Positions 51,105-58,777 of a stretch of DNA of 64,000 nucleotides are shown here, in pieces. Under the pieces are notes generated by a model that was given only the letters and a program-made list of their open reading frames with translations, ran no database searches and was not told where the DNA came from. The position numbers and the translations under genes are program-made. Source of the DNA: a virus; IMG/VR virus record IMGVR_UViG_3300027749_005140, positions 64,001-128,000 of that record, one strand, 5' to 3'. How positions within the stretch are numbered: position 1 is the first letter of the stretch; each line of letters starts with the position of its first letter.

Positions 51105-52997
51105 ATGGCAAAAGATGTAATCATCGGAATCGATCTTGGAACCACTAATAGCTGTGTAGCAGTTGTTGAAGGTGGAGAACCAATCGTTATTTCAAATTCA
51201 GAAGGTAAAAGAACAACACCTTCAGTTGTAGGATTCACTGATAAAGACAGAAAAGTTGGTGACCCTGCGAAAAGACAAGCAGTTACAAACCCTGAAAAAA
51301 CTGTTTACTCAATAAAAAGATTTGTAGGGAAAGACTTTTCATCTTGTACAGATGAAGTAACAAGAGTTCCTTACAAAGTAGAAAAAACTGGCTCAAATGT
51401 ACCTGGTGTTAGAATTGACGACAGAGTATATACTCCACAAGAAATCTCAGCAATGATTCTTCAAAAGATGAAGAAAACTGCAGAAGATTACTTGGGTTAT
51501 GAAGTAACTAGAGCAGTTATTACCGTTCCTGCTTACTTCGGTGATGCAGAAAGAACAGCAACAATCGAAGCAGGAGAAATCGCTGGTTTGAAAGTTGAAA
51601 GAATTATCAATGAACCAACTGCGGCTGCTTTAGCATATGGTTTAGATAAGAAAAACACTGAATCTAAAATTTTAGTATTTGACTGTGGTGGTGGAACTCA
51701 CGACGTGTCTGTATTAGAAATTGGTGATGGTGTTTTTGAAGTAAAATCTACTGATGGTGATACTCACTTAGGTGGTGACGACTTTGATAATGAAATCATT
51801 ACTTGGATGGTAGAAGAATTCAAATCTGAAAATGGTATGGATTTATCAAAAGATGCTATGGCATTACAAAGATTAAAAGAAGCTGCTGAGAAAGCGAAGA
51901 TTGAATTATCTTCTTCTACAACAACTGATATTAATCTACCTTACATCACATCAAGAGACAATCAGCCTTTACACTTTGTTAAACAGTTAACTAAAGCGAA
52001 ATTTGAACAAATGACTAGTTCATTAGTTAAAAGAGCTATTGATTGTGCAAAGTCTGCTCTTAAAAGTGCTAAATTAAAACCATCTGATATTGACGAAGTT
52101 ATCTTAGTTGGTGGTTCTACAAGAATTCCTGCTATTCAAGATGCTATCGAATCATTCATTGGTAAGAAAGCAAACAAATCTGTGAACCCAGATGAAGTTG
52201 TTGCGTTAGGAGCAGCTATTCAAGGAGCAGTTTTAACTGGTGGTATTTCAGATGTATTACTTTTAGATGTAACTCCTCTTTCACTTGGTATTGAAACAAT
52301 GGGTAGCGTATTTACAAAATTGATTGATGCAAATACTACTATTCCTACAAGAAAAAGTGAAACATTCTCTACTGCCTCAGATAATCAATCATCAGTGGAA
52401 ATCCACTGTCTTCAAGGAGAAAGACCGATGGCAAGAGATAACCGTTCTTTAGGTAGATTCCATTTAGATGGTATCCCACCTGCACCAAGAGGTGTTCCCC
52501 AAGTTGAGGTGATTTTGGATATCGATGCTAACGGTATACTTTCTGTAACCGCGAAAGATAAAGCTACTGGTAAAGAAAACAAAATCCGAATTGAAGGTGG
52601 TTCTCAGTTGACTAAAGAGGAAATTGAGAACATGAAGGCAGAAGCTGAAGCTAATGCAGAATCTGATAGAATTGAAAGAGAAACAGTTGACAAACTTAAC
52701 GGTGCAGACAACTTAATCTTCCAAACAGAAAAACAAATTAAAGAGTTTGATGAAAAACTATCAGAAGAAGACAAGAGAGCTTTAGGTATAGACCTAGAAG
52801 AATTGAAAAAAGCTTATGCTGATAAAAATGTTGATGCAATTGACGAAAGTTCTAAAAAACTAAGTGAATCATGGCATGCAATCAGTACTAAATTGTACGA
52901 ACAATCTCAAAATGAACCTGAGCAAACTAACGAAAGCTCAGATGATAATGTTGAAGATGTAAGCTTTGAGGAAGTTTCTGATGAAGAAACTAAGTAA
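51105..52997 (+). CDS. dnaK: DnaK (Hsp70) chaperone
   Basis: 630 residues, full length. [14 protein letters not shown] at the start, [25 protein letters not shown], the Bacteroidota-type [20 protein letters not shown], and [12 protein letters not shown] in the nucleotide domain. The linker is [13 protein letters not shown], then the substrate domain ([16 protein letters not shown]) and an acidic C-terminal tail. Conserved phosphate-binding and linker residues are intact, so it should be active. It refolds proteins with DnaJ and GrpE, both encoded in the window. Close similarity to host DnaK suggests capture from a host. Confidence 0.97.
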   Translation: MAKDVIIGIDLGTTNSCVAVVEGGEPIVISNSEGKRTTPSVVGFTDKDRKVGDPAKRQAVTNPEKTVYSIKRFVGKDFSSCTDEVTRVPYKVEKTGSNVPGVRIDDRVYTPQEISAMILQKMKKTAEDYLGYEVTRAVITVPAYFGDAERTATIEAGEIAGLKVERIINEPTAAALAYGLDKKNTESKILVFDCGGGTHDVSVLEIGDGVFEVKSTDGDTHLGGDDFDNEIITWMVEEFKSENGMDLSKDAMALQRLKEAAEKAKIELSSSTTTDINLPYITSRDNQPLHFVKQLTKAKFEQMTSSLVKRAIDCAKSALKSAKLKPSDIDEVILVGGSTRIPAIQDAIESFIGKKANKSVNPDEVVALGAAIQGAVLTGGISDVLLLDVTPLSLGIETMGSVFTKLIDANTTIPTRKSETFSTASDNQSSVEIHCLQGERPMARDNRSLGRFHLDGIPPAPRGVPQVEVILDIDANGILSVTAKDKATGKENKIRIEGGSQLTKEEIENMKAEAEANAESDRIERETVDKLNGADNLIFQTEKQIKEFDEKLSEEDKRALGIDLEELKKAYADKNVDAIDESSKKLSESWHAISTKLYEQSQNEPEQTNESSDDNVEDVSFEEVSDEETK

Positions 52998-53017
52998 GTA
53001 ATAGTTTCTAACTATTT

Positions 53018-53049
53018 AAAAACCCAGTAATTATATTACTGGGTTTTTT
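53018..53049 (+). terminator. Rho-independent terminator after dnaK
   Basis: AAAAACCCAGTAAT / ATTACTGGGTTTTT hairpin 20 nt after the stop. Confidence 0.85.
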
Positions 53050-53056
53050 ATATATA
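53048..53056 (+). promoter_or_regulatory. TTATATATA box (variant)
   Basis: Starts in the T run of the terminator; spacer GGTAT, then ATG at 53062. Confidence 0.35.
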
Positions 53057-53061
53057 GGTAT

Positions 53062-53310
53062 ATGAAAGAAATATTTAGTAGTGTTATAAGAAAAAAAGTT
53101 ACTAAACTAATTAGTGATATAGGGTTAGATATTTCGGAGATAGTTATCAAATTACCTCTAAGTATTGAAACTTTTGATACTATAGAATTGATCAATAATA
53201 CTATTATTCTTCATAGATTTGAAGCTAATTTAGATTATATTTTTCTTTTTGATCATTTAGAAGATGAAGATAAGTTAGAGGTATATAAACTACTTTTTAT
53301 TTATTTATGA
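53062..53310 (+). CDS. Small unknown protein
   Basis: 82 residues, helical (MKEIFSSVIRKKVTKLISDI). Its 3' end overlaps the converging minus-strand gene by 6 nt. No family recognised. Confidence 0.5.
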   Translation: MKEIFSSVIRKKVTKLISDIGLDISEIVIKLPLSIETFDTIELINNTIILHRFEANLDYIFLFDHLEDEDKLEVYKLLFIYL

Positions 53311-53805
53311 CGAATATCTACTTTTATTCTTTTCTGCAAGATAAGCTTTTAAGTCTTCATAGTTGACATTACCTGGATTACTAAATATTTTATCAGAAAA
53401 ACCAATTGGTTTATCCTCAATCTTTTTAATTTCATTCGCTTTTACACGCTCATCATACTCTTCTTCAACAGTTTTTAGTATGTGTCCTAAGTAAAATTCG
53501 ATACCTTTATCTCTTACTAATAAATTATCCAATTCAAATAAAAATTCTTGTAAATCGTCAGTATAAACTGCAAAAGATTTATCTTTTATATAATGATCTA
53601 CATAGAACTTTATATCACCAACATTTCCCTGTCCATAAATTGTGGTATTATATTGCATGTTATAAAACTTTGCAAACTTATCTTTATCATTATAAATACG
53701 GGATCCATTTTTCTCTATAGTAGGAACTAATCCTAAACTAACTCTAAAATACCTGGATTTTTTAAATTCTTGAAGTGTTTGAAAACTTGATACTATACTT
53801 AACAT
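53305..53805 (-). CDS. Unknown protein at end of exported-protein operon
   Basis: 166 residues. The N-terminus MLSIVSSFQTLQEFKKSRYF has no tag or signal peptide. Mixed strands and helices with IYGQGNVGDIKFYVDHYI. No family recognised. Confidence 0.5.
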   Translation of the reverse strand: MLSIVSSFQTLQEFKKSRYFRVSLGLVPTIEKNGSRIYNDKDKFAKFYNMQYNTTIYGQGNVGDIKFYVDHYIKDKSFAVYTDDLQEFLFELDNLLVRDKGIEFYLGHILKTVEEEYDERVKANEIKKIEDKPIGFSDKIFSNPGNVNYEDLKAYLAEKNKSRYSS

Positions 53806-53833
53806 AATTTATTTATTAAAATAAACTAGTTTC

Positions 53834-54394
53834 CTATTCAGTTTCTATTTCAAACTTTTCTTCTTCGTCACCAAACACATCATCTAATTCAATTTTAAGA
53901 TTGATAAGATATTCTTCATCTAACGATTTAACATCTACATTTTTATCTAATTGACCAATTATCTCAAATGTATTTATTTCATATTTTTTAAGAGTAACAT
54001 GACACTTTTTAATATCTTCTATACTAAAATCTTTATCATCTTCTTTAGGGAATGCTGCAATATCTTGTGCGACCTCTGCAGTATCTACTTTTATAAAAAT
54101 AGAATATGAATTTTCGTCATCAGAAAACTTAACTGTTAAGCCAGTATTCTTCATTGATATTTCAGAACTATCCAATCTAACACCAAACTCTTTAAAAGTT
54201 GGTTTATTCTTATCTTTATTAGATGAAAACTTTGCCTTTTTAACAGTCATTTCTTCAGAATCTTCTTCTGGCTCAGACTCATATTCAAACATCTTATCGA
54301 TTTTATTCTTTAAAACACCTAGTAATGAGTTACTATAGTTTTCAATTGTATCAGTTGCTTCAAGAATAAACTCTGTATATTTAATTATCTTCAT
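53834..54394 (-). CDS. Tagged protein (MKIIKYTEFILEA)
   Basis: 186 residues, the clearest tag in the window: MKIIKYTEFILEA resembles T4 MKTYQEFIAEA. ILE-A fits the (I/L)-x-E cleavage rule of the T4 gp21 prohead protease. Acidic body (EPEEDSEEMTVKKAK, GDEEEKFEIETE) with beta-rich middle, as in some internal head proteins. 4 nt downstream of another tagged gene. Confidence 0.6.
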   Translation of the reverse strand: MKIIKYTEFILEATDTIENYSNSLLGVLKNKIDKMFEYESEPEEDSEEMTVKKAKFSSNKDKNKPTFKEFGVRLDSSEISMKNTGLTVKFSDDENSYSIFIKVDTAEVAQDIAAFPKEDDKDFSIEDIKKCHVTLKKYEINTFEIIGQLDKNVDVKSLDEEYLINLKIELDDVFGDEEEKFEIETE

Positions 54395-54398
54395 CTTA

Positions 54399-54671
54399 TT
54401 ATAAATTTTTTATTGATGTATTTGGTTTTGGTGGCATCACAATTGTTGAATACCCACCTTGTCCTAATCCTATCTTATCTTTTATATCATTTACAAAAAC
54501 TTGAGGTACTTTACCACTATCTTCATATTCTACCATCATTTCACCATAAAAGTCCATAAGATTATTTATCTCTATCGGTCTTAAATTAAATTTCTTTAGT
54601 ATAGAAAGAACTTCTGATTGATAATCATTATCTGAATATCCGAATCCTTCAAAAGTTTTTAAATGTTTCAT
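54399..54671 (-). CDS. Tagged protein (MKHLKTFEGFG)
   Basis: 90 residues. MKHLKTFEGFGYSDND fits the tag; the rest is a short helical/loop region (QSEVLSILKKFNLRPI, GQGGYSTIVMPPKP). TAATATATA box 4 nt before the ATG. Confidence 0.6.
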   Translation of the reverse strand: MKHLKTFEGFGYSDNDYQSEVLSILKKFNLRPIEINNLMDFYGEMMVEYEDSGKVPQVFVNDIKDKIGLGQGGYSTIVMPPKPNTSIKNL

Positions 54672-54675
54672 ATAC

Positions 54676-54684
54676 TATATATTA
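54676..54684 (-). promoter_or_regulatory. TAATATATA box before tagged gene
   Basis: Minus-strand motif then GTAT and the ATG at 54671, the same short layout as before 904. Confidence 0.45.
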
Positions 54685-55173
54685 CTTATCACAAGTACCT
54701 TTTTCTACCTTTACTCTATACTGCATAGCTTTATCATAAACAAACTCAATTAGCCAAGGTTCAACATCAGTTATTTTAAATAAAAAACTTAACTCAAATA
54801 AATAAGCTTGCATTTCTTCATTACAAACATTATTATTATCGGATATATGTGCAATGTGATATGCTTCATGAATAATTGTTGATGCAAGATTATTTATAGA
54901 ACCTCTACCAAAATTTTTTGAGGAAATTACAATAACTCTCTTACCATCAATTATATGAATAGTATTTATACTACCATTCCAAACACTTATTCTATCTACA
55001 TTTGTTTCTACGAAGTCATAAAGAAATGGATCAACTATCTTAATCTTATCAAGTGATCTTTGTATCTCTACATCCCAGAAGTCTCCAGCTTTATCTATTT
55101 TAATTTGTGCATTAAGATTACAATAAAATAGAATAAAACATATTAAAAATAACTTACATTTTATAAACTGCAT
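54682..55173 (-). CDS. Exported HExxH metallopeptidase-like protein
   Basis: 163 residues. Sec signal peptide (KCKLFLICFILFYCNLNAQ, cleavage after A in the Bacteroidota style before Q). Catalytic motif IIHEAYHIAH with a downstream NEEMQAYLFE as a possible third ligand, a gluzincin-like pattern. It may act in the periplasm on peptidoglycan-linked or outer-membrane proteins. Overlaps the upstream gene by 20 nt. Confidence 0.65.
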   Translation of the reverse strand: MQFIKCKLFLICFILFYCNLNAQIKIDKAGDFWDVEIQRSLDKIKIVDPFLYDFVETNVDRISVWNGSINTIHIIDGKRVIVISSKNFGRGSINNLASTIIHEAYHIAHISDNNNVCNEEMQAYLFELSFLFKITDVEPWLIEFVYDKAMQYRVKVEKGTCDK

Positions 55174-55600
55174 CTTCTATACTTTTTTTTAATGCTCCGG
55201 CGAATGAAGTTTTATTAAATGGTAGATTCTCATCATTCAAATCAATGAATGTAGCAGTTACTGATGTTTTTGCTCTACCTACTCCTTCAAAATCTTCACC
55301 ATCTTTTGTGATTTTAACTTTAACCTCTGTATCTTTACTTACCTTCATAAATGGTCCTATTGATACACCAACAGTTGGTGCTTCAATACTAACTATCTCT
55401 ACAACAATTGGTTTACCATCTTCACATATAGTAAAGTTTTCTGACATAATCTCTTCTGTAAGTTGTCTAATACCAAAGACTACTCTTTCTTTTTTCATTT
55501 CCGGTGCATCAACTGATGACTTAATTTCAGTAACTTTATAACAGGGTTTTGTGAATCCCATTAAAGCCATAACAACTAAAATTATTATTAAATCTTTCAT
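55154..55600 (-). CDS. Exported protein of unknown function
   Basis: 148 residues with an N-terminal hydrophobic segment (LIIILVVMALMGF) followed by KPC, which is not a good lipobox. The body is beta-rich (VGVSIGPFMKVSKDTEVKVK, RAKTSVTATFIDL). Related in style to the CsgG-like neighbour but not recognised. 2 nt downstream of the repeat-rich gene. Confidence 0.55.
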   Translation of the reverse strand: MKDLIIILVVMALMGFTKPCYKVTEIKSSVDAPEMKKERVVFGIRQLTEEIMSENFTICEDGKPIVVEIVSIEAPTVGVSIGPFMKVSKDTEVKVKITKDGEDFEGVGRAKTSVTATFIDLNDENLPFNKTSFAGALKKSIEDAVYKM

Positions 55601-55602
55601 AA

Positions 55603-57294
55603 TTAAAACATTATTTTTCCACCTGTTAAAACTTGATAGTTTAACATGCTTTTATTCATTTCATAAACTCCTGAGAAACTAACATTAAACTTAAACGTTT
55701 TTGTAAGTTTATAATCCCAGGTAGAATAAGGAACGATGAGTATACTACTATCCCACCATTTACCATCATAAAACTGTGTAAATGGAGAATAAACTCCGAT
55801 AAATAGTACAGAACCAGATATTTTTGGACTTATATTATATGAGTAAAACCCACCACCAATTGCAGATATATTCATAAAACTTTTTTCACCATATTTACCT
55901 GCAGTATAGTTTAAACCAGCCATTGTAGTAAGCTTTTTCCAATTACCTTTATATCTCTTAGATAATACCATTGTAGTTGTATTAAAAAAGTCTTTATCAA
56001 AGTTCATCATTGACGAATTTGCTGCAATAAATGTTAGTTTAGATTTTTTGAACACCCAAGCTTTATACAAAGTTATATTAGTATTATTTACAACTGATGT
56101 GAAATTGACTAATACACCTTTAACACGAGTATTATCAGTATTTGCCATTGTCATAGAACTTGTAAACTTAAACTGATTTTTTGCAGTAGGATCTTCTGCA
56201 CTTTTCATTACAACAATATCACCAGAACCAATCATAGATCCTGTTTTCTTCTCACTCTTATTACCTTTTCCACCACTAGAACCACCACTAGAGTTATCCT
56301 CTGCATCGGCTACTGTAGTTGATGTTGTACTTGAACTTGAACTAGTTGATGTATTTTTATCTTCATCCTTTTTATTATCACCGCTTGAATTATCCTCTGA
56401 ATTTGAAACTGCATTTGCAGTAGAACCACTTCCTCCTCCACTACCTTGAGTCGTAACTCCAGTACCACTAGTTGATACACTTGGTGTAGTAGTGTTATTT
56501 GCTACTGAAGTTGAACCAGAAGTTGTTGAACCACCATTAGTTGAACCATTAGTTGAACCAGAAGTTGTTGAATTACCATTAGTTGAACCAGAAGTTGAAC
56601 CAGAAGTTGTTGAACCATTAGTTGAACCAGAAGTTGTTGAACCATTAGTTGAACCATTAGTTGTTGAATTACCATTAGTTGAACCATTAGTTGAACCAGA
56701 AGTTGTTGAACCACCATTAGTTGAACCACCATTAGTTGAACCAGAAGTTGTTGAATTACCATTAGTTGAACCATTAGTTGTTGAATTACCATTAGTTGAA
56801 CCAGAACTTGTTGAACCAGAACTCTTCTCTTCTTTTTTCTCATTAGAAGAACTACTAGAATCACCATTCTCACTATTATCTAAAGCATTTGCTAAATTAC
56901 TAGACATTCCACCACCTGCAACATCCGATAAAATATCACTCATCATACTTGTTATGTTTGCAACACTTACAACAGTACTTATAACATTTTGGGCAACTGT
57001 CATATTTATATTATTCGTTAAAACAGTTGCTATAGCACCACAAGGTTGACTTGTATTTGTACCGGAAACTGTATTCATCCAAGTTTGGAAATTACCATTA
57101 TTAAAATCAACACTATTAAACGTACCAACATGACCATAATAATCTACAGTTACATTACTACCTGGTGCACCAATAGGTACAGTCAATGACTTTAACTTAC
57201 CAGAACAAGGCTCAATATAAGAGTAGTCATAACTACTTTGTGAATATGTAGTTAAACTAATTAGTATTAAAAGTAATGTTAGTATCTTTTTCAT
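55603..57294 (-). CDS. Exported repeat-rich protein with outer-membrane-like C-domain
   Basis: 563 residues. Signal peptide [19 protein letters not shown]. After a 130-residue N-domain, about residues 140-345 are low complexity, dominated by STNG/STTSG units, then Ser/Asp/Lys. From about 350 the sequence turns into alternating beta strands ([40 protein letters not shown]) and ends in GGKIMF. A terminal Phe with strands is the signature of outer-membrane barrels. It may span the outer membrane and display the Ser/Thr/Asn-rich stalk. Overlaps the CsgG-like gene by 1 nt. Confidence 0.6.
   Translation of the reverse strand: MKKILTLLLILISLTTYSQSSYDYSYIEPCSGKLKSLTVPIGAPGSNVTVDYYGHVGTFNSVDFNNGNFQTWMNTVSGTNTSQPCGAIATVLTNNINMTVAQNVISTVVSVANITSMMSDILSDVAGGGMSSNLANALDNSENGDSSSSSNEKKEEKSSGSTSSGSTNGNSTTNGSTNGNSTTSGSTNGGSTNGGSTTSGSTNGSTNGNSTTNGSTNGSTTSGSTNGSTTSGSTSGSTNGNSTTSGSTNGSTNGGSTTSGSTSVANNTTTPSVSTSGTGVTTQGSGGGSGSTANAVSNSEDNSSGDNKKDEDKNTSTSSSSSTTSTTVADAEDNSSGGSSGGKGNKSEKKTGSMIGSGDIVVMKSAEDPTAKNQFKFTSSMTMANTDNTRVKGVLVNFTSVVNNTNITLYKAWVFKKSKLTFIAANSSMMNFDKDFFNTTTMVLSKRYKGNWKKLTTMAGLNYTAGKYGEKSFMNISAIGGGFYSYNISPKISGSVLFIGVYSPFTQFYDGKWWDSSILIVPYSTWDYKLTKTFKFNVSFSGVYEMNKSMLNYQVLTGGKIMF
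56510..56830 (-). repeat. Coding tandem repeats (STNG/STTSG)
   Basis: Many near-identical units on the plus strand such as GAAGTTGTTGAACCA and ACCATTAGTTGAACC. They encode the Ser/Thr/Gly/Asn stretch of the overlapping exported protein; unit number is prone to slippage. Confidence 0.85.
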
Positions 57295-58001
57295 TATTTA
57301 GCGAATACTGCTTTTTTAATCATTTTTGATATAATTCTTGAAGCAGCAGTTTCAAGAGATTTCTTTGTTGTAATACCAATAGTTGATTGATTAAACTTAA
57401 CCTCATCAACACCATCAAGTAAAGTTGCTTTCTTTATAGTAACTGCTTCACTTGTACCTGAACCTGTAATAACTTCACCTGTTTCTGCATCAACAAATCT
57501 AACTTGAAGTCCAAGAATAGTCTTTTGTTTTAACTCTGCAGAACCTACTGTAAGTTCTTCCTCATCTGATACAGAGAAGTCATATACTTCAATATAAACA
57601 AAGTATTTAGCTAAAATAACATTACCCTTCACTTTTATTTGATTTGATGATATACCCTTTGCGGAAGCTTTATCTTGTGCAATCATCTTTTGTTTGATGT
57701 CATTTTTATCTTCGGTGAATACGAAACGATTTGTCATCTCTAAGTATTCTAATACAATATTTGCAACACCTAATCCAACTCTTTTATCTTTAAGTTCTGG
57801 ATACATTGCATAAACATCTTCATTGATACCAATTGAAAGTACTTGTACCGGAATTGGTTCCCCATCATAGTCTGCAACTACATTGATAGATTGTTTTTTC
57901 TCAAATTCTGCTTGATATGACTCAGTTTTGGTACTACCTATAACTTGAGCAGTAGCTGATAATCCTATAAGAGAAATTATTATAAAAAGTAGGTTTTTCA
58001 T
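57294..58001 (-). CDS. CsgG-family outer-membrane secretion protein
   Basis: 235 residues. Signal peptide (MKNLLFIIISLIGLSATAQ). The body follows the CsgG pattern: KRVGLGVANIVLEYLEMTNR, KGNVILAKYFVYIEVYDFSV, KTILGLQVRFVDAETGEVI and a C-terminal helix KKSLETAASRIISKMI. CsgG forms a nonameric pore exporting curli subunits. Unlike E. coli CsgG it has no lipobox Cys. Cargo here is not evident; the downstream repeat-rich protein is a candidate partner. Confidence 0.75.
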   Translation of the reverse strand: MKNLLFIIISLIGLSATAQVIGSTKTESYQAEFEKKQSINVVADYDGEPIPVQVLSIGINEDVYAMYPELKDKRVGLGVANIVLEYLEMTNRFVFTEDKNDIKQKMIAQDKASAKGISSNQIKVKGNVILAKYFVYIEVYDFSVSDEEELTVGSAELKQKTILGLQVRFVDAETGEVITGSGTSEAVTIKKATLLDGVDEVKFNQSTIGITTKKSLETAASRIISKMIKKAVFAK

Positions 58002-58023
58002 TACATTTTTTTATTTTTTTGGA

Positions 58024-58058
58024 AAAAAAAGAGATGATTTAAAAACCATCCCTTTTTT
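58024..58058 (-). terminator. Weak terminator-like hairpin
   Basis: GAGATG / CATCCC arms with flanking A and T runs between the 58071 stop and the CsgG-like gene. Confidence 0.45.
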
Positions 58059-58070
58059 ATTTTTTGGTTT

Positions 58071-58391
58071 TTACCAAGGGTCTTCTTCTTTTGGTTTAGC
58101 TGGTGTAGCAGCAGGTGCCGCTTTCTCAACTGTTTTTTCTCTAATGATAGTTGTACCCCCACCACCTTGCTTTTGTTGGTTAGTGTTGTTATTAGCTACA
58201 TTAACTACAATAGGTGCTGCAGCTGGTGCTGCTACTTCAGTTTTTGTTTTCTCCTCATCATCTGAGTGTCCACCAAATAATTGAGTTGATACCCAAACTC
58301 CACCTGCAGTGATTAAAGTTGTTATTCCACCGATTATTGTTTTCTTTAATCCTGACATTGTACCGTCATTTGTTTCTGTTTCTTCTGACAT
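58071..58391 (-). CDS. Small single-TM protein next to holin-like gene
   Basis: 106 residues from ATG at 58391; a longer frame from 58511 only reads the preceding gene out of phase. One hydrophobic segment (LKKTIIGGITTLITAGGVWV) follows an acidic N-tail, then an Ala/Pro/Lys-rich tail ending KPKEEDPW. It could be a spanin-like or antiholin partner; unproven. Confidence 0.5.
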   Translation of the reverse strand: MSEETETNDGTMSGLKKTIIGGITTLITAGGVWVSTQLFGGHSDDEEKTKTEVAAPAAAPIVVNVANNNTNQQKQGGGGTTIIREKTVEKAAPAATPAKPKEEDPW

Positions 58392-58407
58392 AATTTTTTT
58401 ATTTTTT

Positions 58408-58761
58408 TTATTGTTCACTGTCCATTGTGTTAGATAGTGCAACACCATCTTCCTCATCAACCTTTTGAATAAGCATTTTATCTCTATCTTCAGAGTTGAA
58501 CCAATAGTCAACTACTTTGTTAAGATTTCCTACGAATGCACCTAAAAGAATAAGTAATAATTCTTTCCAGTCTTCTCCTACTGGTACTCCAAAGAATATA
58601 CCAGAATTGATTCCTAGTATAATCATAAAGAATAAACCTAATACTATCGCTGTAATTCTCCAACGATTAGATTGCATTTGTTGTAACATAAAGTAGAAAC
58701 GATTTTTATCATCTACTTTTACATACTCACTGTCTCCACCAAAAAATGATTTTAAACTCAT
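58408..58761 (-). CDS. Holin-like membrane protein
   Basis: 117 residues with two hydrophobic helices (RITAIVLGLFFMIILGINSG and KELLLILLGAFVGNLNKVVD), then YWFNSEDRDK. The helix-(K)xDYWFxSxxxxDK layout is typical of small phage holins. It is sandwiched between exported-protein genes, so it may either time lysis or have an export-related role. Confidence 0.55.
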   Translation of the reverse strand: MSLKSFFGGDSEYVKVDDKNRFYFMLQQMQSNRWRITAIVLGLFFMIILGINSGIFFGVPVGEDWKELLLILLGAFVGNLNKVVDYWFNSEDRDKMLIQKVDEEDGVALSNTMDSEQ

Positions 58762-58777
58762 ATTTATTTTATTTTTT

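Noticed and set aside
56510-56830. Possible CRISPR array or transcription factor site array
   Set aside because: Units are short, variable in spacing and in frame with a coding region; no unique spacers of constant length.
56492-57049. Long plus-strand frame of repeated EPEVVEP-type residues opposite the exported protein
   Set aside because: It is the antisense reading of the STNG/STTSG repeats; the minus-strand frame has a signal peptide, operon overlaps and a beta-rich C-domain, so the plus frame is a shadow.
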